Of a stretch of DNA of 33,956 bases, positions 15,465 through 23,252 are shown in pieces. Position 1 is the stretch's first letter, and each line of letters begins with the position of its first letter. Origin of the DNA: CAZTVF01 sp964616985 (lineage in GTDB: Bacteria; Planctomycetota; Phycisphaerae; SM23-33). The notes under the pieces were generated by a model. It was not told where the DNA came from and did no database searches. It worked only from the letters and a program-made list of their open reading frames with translations. The stretch lies in contig CAZTVF010000052.1 of the NCBI GenBank assembly GCA_964616985.1, forward strand, positions 1 through 33,956. Reading direction: 5' to 3'. Position numbers and translations under genes: made by a program.

Positions 15465-16211
15465 ATGGCCAATCCAGCCTATCGAAACGTGCACGACGTG
15501 CTGCAGCGGGACATCCTGGCGGGCAAGCTCCGCGCGGGGGCGGCCCTGCCCTCGGAAGAGCGCCTCTGCCGGCGGTTCAAGGTATCGCGGATCACCGTGC
15601 GGCACGCGCTGCGGCTGCTGCGAGACCAGGGCCTCGTCGAGAGCCGCCAGGGAAGCGGCACGATCGTCCGCGGCTGCCGCCCGGCCAAGCTCCGCATCCT
15701 GGAGGGGCAGTTCGCCCGCTCCGTCCGCCGCCAGGCCCCCGGCATGCAGCGGCGGTTGCTGACGCGCGTCGTGGCACCCGCGCGGTCCGACGTGGCCGAG
15801 GCGCTGCGGCTGGCGCCCGACCAGCCCTGCCTGCTGGCCGAACGCCTGGACCTGCTCGAGGGCGAGCCCCTCGCTTACGACCAGGCCTACATCCCCCTGC
15901 CCCTGGCGAAGGACCTCGACGACGACATGCTCGTCCGCGTGGACTTCCTCGAAGCCTGGGTGGCCGCCAACCACCTCAAGCTCTCGCACGCCATGCAGAG
16001 CATCGAGGCGGCCCTGGCCGACGCCGCCATCGCCCGCCGCCTGGCCGTCGCCGCCCGCTCGGCCGTGCTGCTCACGCGAGAGGTCATGTTCCGCTCCGGC
16101 AACAGGCCGGTGGCCTTGTTCGACAGCGTCTATCGCGGCGACCGGTTCAAGCTCGTCTCCTCCATCGCCGTGGCCGCGGAGTCCAACCATGTCCAGAATG
16201 ATCATCCATAA
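15465..16211 (+). CDS. GntR family (HutC/NagR-like) transcriptional regulator
   Basis: A 248-residue regulator. The winged helix spans residues 5-70 (YRNVHDVLQRDILAGKLRAG; LPSEERLCRRFKVSRITVRH; GLVESRQGSGTIV). A UTRA effector domain follows (about 90-240), with ALRLAPDQPCLLAERLDLLE and PLAYDQAYIPL. Repressors of this type (NagR/YvoA/DasR) answer to GlcN-6-P or GlcNAc-6-P. The following nagA and NagB-like genes make that ligand type the natural inference. The last 23 bases overlap the start of nagA. The ATG at 15465 is chosen because the domain begins there; the ribosome site is weak. Confidence 0.88.
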   Translation: MANPAYRNVHDVLQRDILAGKLRAGAALPSEERLCRRFKVSRITVRHALRLLRDQGLVESRQGSGTIVRGCRPAKLRILEGQFARSVRRQAPGMQRRLLTRVVAPARSDVAEALRLAPDQPCLLAERLDLLEGEPLAYDQAYIPLPLAKDLDDDMLVRVDFLEAWVAANHLKLSHAMQSIEAALADAAIARRLAVAARSAVLLTREVMFRSGNRPVALFDSVYRGDRFKLVSSIAVAAESNHVQNDHP

Positions 16212-17367
16212 CGCCCGCCTCGTCATGGGCGGATGTATTGAACGCGGCGGCCTGGTCGTCGGCGACGGCCGCGTGTCGGCCCTGCTGCCGCCCGGGGCCA
16301 CGCCGGCCGCCGACGAGGTCATCGACGCCGGCGGGGCGCTGCTGGCGCCGGGCTTCATCGACCTTCACATCCACGGCAGCGGCCCGCACCTGGTGGATCA
16401 CGGCCCGGCTGCCCTGGCGGAGTTGTCCCGCCTGCTGTCGCAGTACGGCGTGACGGGCTTCCTGCCGACGGTGTGCCCCCGCCCCGCCGGCGAGGACAGC
16501 CGCTTCCTGGCCATGCTGGCGGGCGTCCGCTTCGAAGGGGCGGCCGCGTTGGGCTTCCACTTGGAGGGGCCGTTCCTGTCGCTCACCGGCGCCCTGCCGC
16601 CGGCGGCGCTGGGGCAGGCCGACCTCCCCCGCCTCCGCGCACTGCAGGCGGCCGCCCGCCCCTACCGCGCGATCTTCAGCATCTCGCCCGAATTCCCGGG
16701 CGTCGCCCCGCTGGTCGCCGCGATGGCCGAGGGCGGCACGCCCGTCTTCATGACGCACACCGCCGCCGACGTGGCGCAGACCCAGGCGGCCATCGCCGCC
16801 AGCGCCCGCCACGCCCCGCACTTCTACGACGTCTTCCCCGTGCCGCGCGAACGCGACCCCGGCGTGCGGCCTTGCGGCGCGGTCAAGGCCGTCCTTGCCG
16901 ACGAGCACACGACGGTCGACTTCATCCTCGACGGCGAGCACGTAGACCCCGTCGCCGTGCGGATGGCCCTGCGGTGCAAGGGCGCCGACGGCGTGTGCCT
17001 GATCACCGACGCGAATGTCGGCGCGGGCCTGCCGCCCGGCCGCTATGCCTGGGCCGGCGGCGAAGAGATCGAGTTCGCCCGCCCCGGCGGCCCGGCCCGC
17101 CTGACGGCGCAGTCGCGCACGCCCGGCGGACTGGCCGGAAGCGGCCTGACAATGGACCAGGCCCTCCGCAACGCGGTGGCCATGCTGGGCGTGGACCTCC
17201 CCGCGGCCGTCGCCATGGTCAGCGCCAATCCCGCTAGCGTGCTGGGCCTGGGCGGGCGCAAAGGAAGCCTCGCCGTGGGCGGCGATGCCGACCTGGTGCT
17301 GCTGGGCGACGACCTCCGCGTCCTGCGAACCTGGGTCGGCGGGCGGACGGTGTTTGAGAAGGTGTAG
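16189..17367 (+). CDS. nagA: N-acetylglucosamine-6-phosphate deacetylase
   Basis: The 392-residue amidohydrolase removes acetate from GlcNAc-6-P to give GlcN-6-P in the cytoplasm. The metal and active-site pattern is intact: GFIDLHIHGSG (His60, His62), GFHLEGPFL (Glu126), MTHTAADV (His190), HFYDVF (His211), ILDGEHVDP (His251) and LITDANVGAGLPPG (catalytic Asp274). The substrate loop after the Glu motif (SLTGALPPAALGQ) differs from the usual KKGAH-type loop, so the exact sugar may differ. GGAG precedes the ATG at 16189; ATG at 16198 is an alternative. It overlaps the regulator gene by 23 bases and precedes the NagB-like gene by 63 bases, which fits one operon. Confidence 0.9.
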   Translation: MSRMIIHNARLVMGGCIERGGLVVGDGRVSALLPPGATPAADEVIDAGGALLAPGFIDLHIHGSGPHLVDHGPAALAELSRLLSQYGVTGFLPTVCPRPAGEDSRFLAMLAGVRFEGAAALGFHLEGPFLSLTGALPPAALGQADLPRLRALQAAARPYRAIFSISPEFPGVAPLVAAMAEGGTPVFMTHTAADVAQTQAAIAASARHAPHFYDVFPVPRERDPGVRPCGAVKAVLADEHTTVDFILDGEHVDPVAVRMALRCKGADGVCLITDANVGAGLPPGRYAWAGGEEIEFARPGGPARLTAQSRTPGGLAGSGLTMDQALRNAVAMLGVDLPAAVAMVSANPASVLGLGGRKGSLAVGGDADLVLLGDDLRVLRTWVGGRTVFEKV

Positions 17368-17395
17368 TCGTTCATCAGAATCGAATATGTGTGCG

Positions 17396-17411
17396 CGGCG
17401 GCTTGCCGCCG
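17396..17411. repeat. Small GC hairpin between nagA and the NagB-like gene
   Basis: CGGCGG-CTTG-CCGCCG, a 6-bp stem with a tetraloop, lies just before the ribosome site of the NagB-like gene. The core resembles the start of the inverted repeat at 32372-32450. It might modulate relative expression in the operon or be only a repeat remnant. Confidence 0.4.
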
Positions 17412-17430
17412 ACGAAATAGAGGAATCCGA

Positions 17431-18363
17431 ATGACCAAGTTCACGTATCAGCCGTCGCGCTCGATCCCGTTCCGCGACCTGGCCACCATCGAGCTGTGCC
17501 GCAAGATCAAACGCTCGCAGATCGAGAAGCACCCCAACCCCGACTTCCGCATCCGCGTGGTGAAGGACGATGACGTCGCCTTCCTCTGGTTCGGCGACAT
17601 CGTCGGCCGCATCATCCGCGCCCGCGACGAGGGCCGCCAACTGGTGATGATCCTGCCCAACCCCTGGCCGGGCTATCGCCACGTCGCCCGCCTGCTCAAC
17701 GAGGCCCGCATCGACTGCCGCCACGTGCACGTCTTCGCGATGGACGAGTACGCCGACCAGGACGGCCACATCGCCCCCGAAGGCTGGGAATGGGGCTTCG
17801 GGCACGCGATGCTCAAGTTCTTCTGGGGCGAGATCGACTCGGCCCTGCGCCCGCCCCGCAAGCAGTTCACCATCTTCAGCGACCGCAACATCAAGGACTA
17901 CGGCCGCAGGATCGCCGACCTCGGCGGGGCCGACATCTGCTACAGCGGGCCCGGCTGGACGGGGCACCTGGCCTTCATCGAGCCCGACGCGCCGGAGTTC
18001 GACATGCCGCTGGCGCAGTGGAAGAAGTGCGGCCCGCGGATCGTCACGATGAGCCCCTTCACGCTGGCGCAGAACTCGCTTCATGGCTGCTTCGGGTTCA
18101 GCGGCGACCTGGCGGCTGTGCCGCCCAAGGCCGCGACGATCGGCCCGACCGAGGTCATCGCGGCGAAGAACCGTTTCGACATGCACGCGATCACCGTCCA
18201 CGGCACGGCCACCAGTTGGCAGCGGCTGACGACTCGCCTGTGCCTCCACGGCCCGGTCACGCCCCGCATGCCCGCGTCCATCCTGCAGACGCTGCCGACG
18301 AACGTGTACGTCAGCGAGACGGCCGCGATGAACATCGAACCGACGTGGGACAAGGGATATTGA
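17431..18363 (+). CDS. Glucosamine-6-phosphate deaminase-like protein lacking one catalytic Asp
   Basis: A 310-residue protein with the NagB/6-phosphogluconolactonase fold. VFAMDEYAD (Asp105) matches the MDEY motif of E. coli NagB (Asp72). SGPGWTGHLAFIEP matches the NagB motif GVGNDGHIAFNEP and keeps His179 and Glu184 (NagB His143, Glu148), but the Asp141 position is Thr177. The phosphate loop is PNPWPGYRHV instead of a typical TGGTP. NagB turns GlcN-6-P into fructose-6-P and ammonia. The neighbouring nagA suggests the same pathway, yet the missing Asp, which takes part in ring opening and proton transfer, leaves activity in doubt. AGAGGA precedes the ATG at 17431. Confidence 0.8.
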   Translation: MTKFTYQPSRSIPFRDLATIELCRKIKRSQIEKHPNPDFRIRVVKDDDVAFLWFGDIVGRIIRARDEGRQLVMILPNPWPGYRHVARLLNEARIDCRHVHVFAMDEYADQDGHIAPEGWEWGFGHAMLKFFWGEIDSALRPPRKQFTIFSDRNIKDYGRRIADLGGADICYSGPGWTGHLAFIEPDAPEFDMPLAQWKKCGPRIVTMSPFTLAQNSLHGCFGFSGDLAAVPPKAATIGPTEVIAAKNRFDMHAITVHGTATSWQRLTTRLCLHGPVTPRMPASILQTLPTNVYVSETAAMNIEPTWDKGY

Positions 18364-18367
18364 GCAC

Positions 18368-18403
18368 TGTGATGTAAGGTGTGATGTAAGGTGTGATGTA
18401 AGG
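18368..18403. repeat. Tandem repeat, three perfect copies of a 12-mer
   Basis: TGTGATGTAAGG is repeated exactly three times, starting four bases after the stop of the NagB-like gene. Perfect copies suggest recent slippage. It abuts a family B hairpin. Confidence 0.9.
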
Positions 18404-18404
18404 G

Positions 18405-18471
18405 GGTGGCGGCCTTCCCAGGCCGCCACCAGCGATGCTGTGAGGGCGGCAGCCTCGGAAGGCCGCCACCC
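18405..18471. repeat. Family B hairpin pair
   Basis: A perfect 11-bp stem GGTGGCGGCCT/AGGCCGCCACC with loop TCCC (18405-18430) is followed by a second, imperfect unit (18444-18471). It separates the NagB-like gene from the large secreted protein and may end the amino-sugar operon transcript. Confidence 0.6.
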
Positions 18472-18500
18472 ATCAGGACGAGCATGCGAAGGAGCCAGAG

Positions 18501-21500
18501 ATGAGCAACCTGCGGCTGTGGACCGTGACGATCGTATCGTGCGCGATGATGTCTGCGATGAGCCTGGCCGCCCCGCCGGCCTCGGCGCCGGCGAGCAAGC
18601 CCTCCACCCGCGCGGCGACGGCGCCGGCGGCCACGCCCAAGCCGGCCCCCAAGCCCCCCGTCTCGAAGATCGACCGGCTCAAGCCCGAGCAGGTGACGCA
18701 CTTCGTCATCCCGCGCCTCAGCGCGCCGCCGAAGATCGACGGCGTGATCGACGCCAACGAGTGGCGCGAGGCGTCGGCCGTCAGCGGCATCGTTGACCAG
18801 GGCACCGACATCCTCCTACCCCGGCCGACGACGTTCTACTTCGCCTGGGACGCCAACCACCTGTACTTCGCCTGCCGCACGTACGTGAAGCCCGGCTACC
18901 GCTTCGTCATCCGCGAGGGGCGGTCCGACGGCGGCGCGTACTGCTATGACGACGGCCTGGAGATGCTCTTCAAGCCGCTGGGGCAGAACGTCAGCCCGCA
19001 GAACCACCAGACCGACTTCCGCCTGTTCCTCAACGTGCTGGGCTTCGTGGGCGACCTCACGCGGCTGGCCGTCGGGCAGCAGCTCAAGAACTGGGGGCCG
19101 CACTTCGTGACCGCCGCCCGCGTGACGGCGCCGGGCACGGCCCCCGAGGGCGGCTCGTGGTGGGAGCTGGAAGTGAGCACGACCACGCAGGACTTCGAGC
19201 TCACCGGCCCCAACCGCGCGGGCGACAAGTGGCTGCTGATGGCGGGCTTCAACCACGTGCCGCAGTGGATGCAGGCCCGCATCCCGTGCGTGGGCGGCTA
19301 TTACGGCTCCGACGGCAAGAGCCTGTGCGAACTGGTGGAGAACACCCCGGGCGTGCAGATGACGATGGACTCGCTGTCGAACCTCGCCAACGGCACGGCC
19401 GCCATGTCGATTCGCGCGTTCAACCCGGCCAAGGAGGCCGCGAAGGTGGACCTCGCCGTGGACGTCGCCGGGGCCCTGGTCCGCAAGGAGACCCTTTCCC
19501 TGCCGGCCGGCGGGGAAGCGAAGTTCGACCTGGCCGAGAAGCTCGACGCCAACGTGACCGAGGGCCTGGTCACCATTCGCGCCACGCAGGGCGGACGGAC
19601 GCTGCTGACGTACGCCGCCAACTTCAAGGTGGGCGAGTACAAGTGGATGATGGCCAAGCCCGCCCCGGCCGACCCCAACAAGTTCGCCTTCGAATGCCGC
19701 TTCAACCCCCTGCGGGGGCAGCTGCTGGTGAAGGCCGACTCCTACTACCTCAGCGACCCCAACGCCGCGAGGTCGCTGATGTACAAGGTGACGTCGGAGG
19801 ATGGGGCCAAGACGATCGCCCAGGGCGAGATCACCCGCGTGGCTGAGTGGTACTTCCAGGACGTGGTGGCGATGAAGAACCTCGCCCCCGGCAAGTACAT
19901 CGTCGAGGCCAGCCTCAAGCTCGCCGACGGCGCGGCCATCGGCCCGATGAAGGCCACGGTGCAGAAGCTCGACGAGGCCGCCGCCTTCCCCGCGTGGTGG
20001 AACAAGAAGATCGGGAATGTCGAACGCGTCCTGCCGCCGTTCACGCCGATGCTGGCGACCGACAACGTCGTGACCTGCTGGGGCCGCTTGTATGAACTGA
20101 CCGCGCTGGGCCTGCCCAAGGCCGTGAGCTCACAGGGGGCCGGCATTCTCGAAGGCTCCGCCCGCGTGGTGGTCGTCATCGACGGCAAGGAACAGGTCGT
20201 GCCGCTGGGCAAGGCGACGATCACCGAGGCCAAGGATTGGCGCGTCCGTTTCAAGGGCGCTGCCGACGGCGCCGGCCTGCATCTGGAAGCCACCGGCTGG
20301 GTCGAGCAGGACGGCATGGTGTACGTGGACCTCGCCTACTCTCCCCTGGGCGCCAAGAGCGTCAAGGTCGACTCGATGCGGATCGAGTACCCCATCTCGG
20401 CCGAGAGTGCCCGCAGCCTCCTGTGCGTGGGCCCCGGCGCGAACTTCTCCAGCAAGACGACCATGGTGCTGCCCGACAAGCAGGGCCGCCTGTGGTCGAC
20501 GCTGGACACCGGTCGCACCGGCTGCGGAATGAAGATCGGCTCGTTCTACCCCTCCGTGTGGATCGGCAGCGAGCAGCGCGGCCTGCTGTGGTGGGCCGAC
20601 AACGACCAGGGCTGGGTGCAGGACGACGCCGTGCCTGCCCATGAGGTGGTCCGCAAAGGCGCCGCCGTCACGCTCCGCAACAACATCATTGCGCGGCCTG
20701 TCGAGCTGTTAGGCCCCCGGACGGTGTCGTTCAGCTACATGGCCTCGCCATTCAAGCCCCACCCGCAGGGCTGGCGGATGATCGCCGCCACCGACGACGG
20801 CACGTTCTTCCAGCCTTTCCGCGGCGTGCGGACCAACCCCCGCACCGGGCAGAAGTACTGGACCTCGACGGTCGCCAACATCAACTGGATTCACCCCGAG
20901 AGCGAAGACCCCAACGAGTGGGCCGCCCTATGGGCCCAGCAGAAGGCCCAAGCCGACAAGATCGTCCACGACCGCCGGCCGACCGACCTGTATGGCTCGC
21001 GGACGGGCATCTCGTACCAGCACATGTCCTTCCAGTTGATCGGCTACGGCGTCAAGTCGATGGAGCCCCTGCCCTACCAGTACTTCGGCGACGAATGGTT
21101 CCCGGCCGGCAACGACACCTGGAACGACACGTATACCGATTACGCCATGTATCTGCTCGACCGCGCGTTCACCGAGGGCGGCGTGGTCTCGACCTACTGG
21201 GACCTCACCTTCCCCATCCTCTACGACAGCCTGCTGTGCGGGCTGAGCTACCGCCTCGAAGACGGCCGCGTGCAGAGCGGCTACAACGGGTGGAACTGCC
21301 GGCGGTTCTTCATGCGTCTGTGGGCGATGCAGCAGGACCACGGCCTCAACCCCGGCTGCACGGGCACGCACTCGACCAATGCGTACCTGTTCCCCGTGCT
21401 GCCGTGGGTGGACGCGGTGCTCGACGGCGAGCGCGACTGGCACCTGGACACGACCGACATGGACTGGATCGACTACTACCCCATCGAGCGCATGCGCCCG

Positions 21501-22523
21501 ATGTCCAGCCCGCACAACTGGGGCGTGGGCATCTGCTGGATGAGCAACTACACCTCGCAGGACGCCAACAAGGTCGTCTCGGCCAAGATCAGCCAGGGCG
21601 AGTATCTCTGGATGCACGACTCGTGGATCAACCCCTACCTCGACCCCGCCATGATGGTCACGCGCATGCCGGCGGCGCTCCTGGACTGGGGCCTCAACGG
21701 CGCGGGGGTAAAGTACCATCCCTACTGGGCGAACCCCGCCGCGGCCTCGGCCGACAAGGACGCCCTGGTCTCGCTGTGGGAGGTGCCCTCCCCGGCGAGG
21801 CCGCGCCTGGTCGTGGGCGTGTTCAATTACGACGGCAAGGCCGCCAAGGACGTGGAGATCAAGCTCGACCTGAACAAGCTGGGCCTGGCCGGCAAGATAC
21901 TCGCGCTGGCCGACCTTCAGAAGGATTGGGCCGCCAACATGCCCGGCGCGCTGAAGCCCACGGGCCGGCCGGTGAGCATGACCATCGCCGACTTCTTCGC
22001 CCCCTTGGGCGAAGCCGCCCAGTATGACGCCGCCACCGGCACGCTGAGAATCAAGGGCCTGGCCGCCCATCGAGGCCGCTTCGTGGGCCTGGGCGTCGTG
22101 GACGCCGCCGAGGCCGACCGCGCCGCCAAGGCCCTGCCCGCCTGGGTGCAGGGCGGCCTGCCGGGAGGCGCCGCGATTCTCGGCCTGCAGAGCAAGGACA
22201 CCCGGCACGTCGCGGCCGGCGAGGTGGCCGAGGTGACGTGCGACAACGCCGCGGTGGAGGTCTCGATGTGGCAGCTGCCCGATCGCGTGATGCTCGCCGT
22301 GTACAACACCGGCGACAAGCCCGCCGCCAGCGTGGTGCTCAAGCTCGACCTGGACAAGCTCCACCTCACCCCGCAGTTGCCGTGGCAGGAGTTCATCGGC
22401 ATCCGCGACCTGTACAAGACCGCCGGCGCCGGGGCGATCACGTTCGACTTCTACGCGCGGACGCTGACGATCACCGGCCTGCCCCCCAAGGGCGGCCGCC
22501 TCGTGGGCATCCGAAGATTCTAG
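18501..22523 (+). CDS. Large secreted CBM9-like / DUF6067 (GH123-like) carbohydrate-active protein
   Basis: The 1340-residue protein has a signal peptide (about 1-23) and an Ala/Pro/Lys linker to residue 55. A CBM9-like sugar-binding domain (about 70-285) opens with PKIDGVIDANEWREAS and includes YFAWDANHLYFACR. A spacer and a long domain (about 500-1070) follow. The long domain contains GLLWWADNDQGW, the segment from PFKPHPQGW onward and YFGDEWFPAGNDTW, typical of DUF6067 proteins allied to GH123 glycosidases. The C-terminus has two similar beta modules, VGVFNYDGKAAKDVEIKLDL near 1105 and LAVYNTGDKPAASVVLKLDL near 1263. GH123 removes beta-GalNAc, so an amino-sugar polymer fits the neighbouring nag genes; this is inference. 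AAGGAG precedes the ATG. Confidence 0.8.
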   Translation: MSNLRLWTVTIVSCAMMSAMSLAAPPASAPASKPSTRAATAPAATPKPAPKPPVSKIDRLKPEQVTHFVIPRLSAPPKIDGVIDANEWREASAVSGIVDQGTDILLPRPTTFYFAWDANHLYFACRTYVKPGYRFVIREGRSDGGAYCYDDGLEMLFKPLGQNVSPQNHQTDFRLFLNVLGFVGDLTRLAVGQQLKNWGPHFVTAARVTAPGTAPEGGSWWELEVSTTTQDFELTGPNRAGDKWLLMAGFNHVPQWMQARIPCVGGYYGSDGKSLCELVENTPGVQMTMDSLSNLANGTAAMSIRAFNPAKEAAKVDLAVDVAGALVRKETLSLPAGGEAKFDLAEKLDANVTEGLVTIRATQGGRTLLTYAANFKVGEYKWMMAKPAPADPNKFAFECRFNPLRGQLLVKADSYYLSDPNAARSLMYKVTSEDGAKTIAQGEITRVAEWYFQDVVAMKNLAPGKYIVEASLKLADGAAIGPMKATVQKLDEAAAFPAWWNKKIGNVERVLPPFTPMLATDNVVTCWGRLYELTALGLPKAVSSQGAGILEGSARVVVVIDGKEQVVPLGKATITEAKDWRVRFKGAADGAGLHLEATGWVEQDGMVYVDLAYSPLGAKSVKVDSMRIEYPISAESARSLLCVGPGANFSSKTTMVLPDKQGRLWSTLDTGRTGCGMKIGSFYPSVWIGSEQRGLLWWADNDQGWVQDDAVPAHEVVRKGAAVTLRNNIIARPVELLGPRTVSFSYMASPFKPHPQGWRMIAATDDGTFFQPFRGVRTNPRTGQKYWTSTVANINWIHPESEDPNEWAALWAQQKAQADKIVHDRRPTDLYGSRTGISYQHMSFQLIGYGVKSMEPLPYQYFGDEWFPAGNDTWNDTYTDYAMYLLDRAFTEGGVVSTYWDLTFPILYDSLLCGLSYRLEDGRVQSGYNGWNCRRFFMRLWAMQQDHGLNPGCTGTHSTNAYLFPVLPWVDAVLDGERDWHLDTTDMDWIDYYPIERMRPMSSPHNWGVGICWMSNYTSQDANKVVSAKISQGEYLWMHDSWINPYLDPAMMVTRMPAALLDWGLNGAGVKYHPYWANPAAASADKDALVSLWEVPSPARPRLVVGVFNYDGKAAKDVEIKLDLNKLGLAGKILALADLQKDWAANMPGALKPTGRPVSMTIADFFAPLGEAAQYDAATGTLRIKGLAAHRGRFVGLGVVDAAEADRAAKALPAWVQGGLPGGAAILGLQSKDTRHVAAGEVAEVTCDNAAVEVSMWQLPDRVMLAVYNTGDKPAASVVLKLDLDKLHLTPQLPWQEFIGIRDLYKTAGAGAITFDFYARTLTITGLPPKGGRLVGIRRF

Positions 22524-22536
22524 TGCAACTTGAGTG

Positions 22537-22645
22537 TATGGGTGCCGTGGCTTGCGCGGCCGTACTCGGCCGAGCAACCACGCTACGGCCACCAGGCCGC
22601 GTTGTGTGGTGGCTGCGCTACGCTCCGCAAACCACGGCACCCATA
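22537..22645. repeat. Family D inverted-repeat element
   Basis: The terminal 20-base arms 22537-22556 and 22626-22645 match in inverted orientation at 19 of 20 positions; the outer core is TATGGGTGCCGTGG. The 69 bases inside hold further short arms built from the same words (CAACCACGCTACGG, GTGGCTGCGCTACG). The element ends 26 bases before the acyltransferase start and fills the gap after the large protein. Confidence 0.75.
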
Positions 22646-22671
22646 GTGAATGAACTACCAAGGGACAGGAC

Positions 22672-23241
22672 ATGAAACTACTCGACGATCTTTACAATCG
22701 ATGGGCGTTCGCGCGGCACAAGGTGCAGTGTGCCGAGTTCCCGCGGATCTATGGCCGCATCCTGGTGGCGAAGTTCGCCACCGGCGGCACGATCCGCATC
22801 GGCCGCGGCGTGGTGATCAACTCGAGCTTCGAGGCCAACCCCGTCGGCGGGCACCGCACGGTGCTGCTGATCAAGGGAAGCGAAGCCTTGATCGAGATCG
22901 ACGACGGCGTGGGCATGTCCAACGTCATCCTCGGGGCCCGCACGCGGATATACATCGGCAAGAACGTGATGATCGGCGCGGGCACGAAGATCTTCGATAA
23001 TGATTTCCACTCGCTCGTGCTGGAAGAGCGGCTGCAGGACCCCGACCCCAACATCCGCACCAAGCCCGTCGTCATCCACGAAGGCGCGTTCATCGGCGGC
23101 GACGCCATCATCATGAAGGGCGTCACCATCGGCGCCCGCGCCGTCATCGGCATCGGCTCGGTCATCACCCGCGACGTGCCGGCCGGGCAGATCTGGGCCG
23201 GCAACCCCGCGAAGTTCATCAAGCAGGTGCCCGGAGCGTGA
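22672..23241 (+). CDS. Hexapeptide-repeat O-acyltransferase (WcaF/sugar acetyltransferase-like)
   Basis: A 189-residue left-handed beta-helix acyltransferase. Hexapeptide repeats run from about residue 38 (GTIRIGRGVVINSS) through SNVILGARTRIYIGKNVMIG to GDAIIMKGVTIGARAVIGIG and AVITRD-like turns. DNDFHS (about 109-114) carries the catalytic His typical of the maltose/galactoside acetyltransferase group, and AGNPAKFIKQ is the usual end. It probably moves an acetyl group from acetyl-CoA to a sugar during envelope or exopolysaccharide synthesis. AGGA precedes the ATG. The gene converges with the methyltransferase gene, leaving 11 bases between the stops. Confidence 0.88.
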   Translation: MKLLDDLYNRWAFARHKVQCAEFPRIYGRILVAKFATGGTIRIGRGVVINSSFEANPVGGHRTVLLIKGSEALIEIDDGVGMSNVILGARTRIYIGKNVMIGAGTKIFDNDFHSLVLEERLQDPDPNIRTKPVVIHEGAFIGGDAIIMKGVTIGARAVIGIGSVITRDVPAGQIWAGNPAKFIKQVPGA

Positions 23242-23252
23242 GCGGACTTCGC

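Noticed and set aside
18368..18403. CRISPR-like array
   Set aside because: The 12-mers are contiguous without spacers, so this is a simple tandem repeat.
16147..18429. Minus-strand open frame of 760 codons opposite nagA and the NagB-like gene
   Set aside because: Antisense shadow; the plus strand carries clear enzyme motifs.
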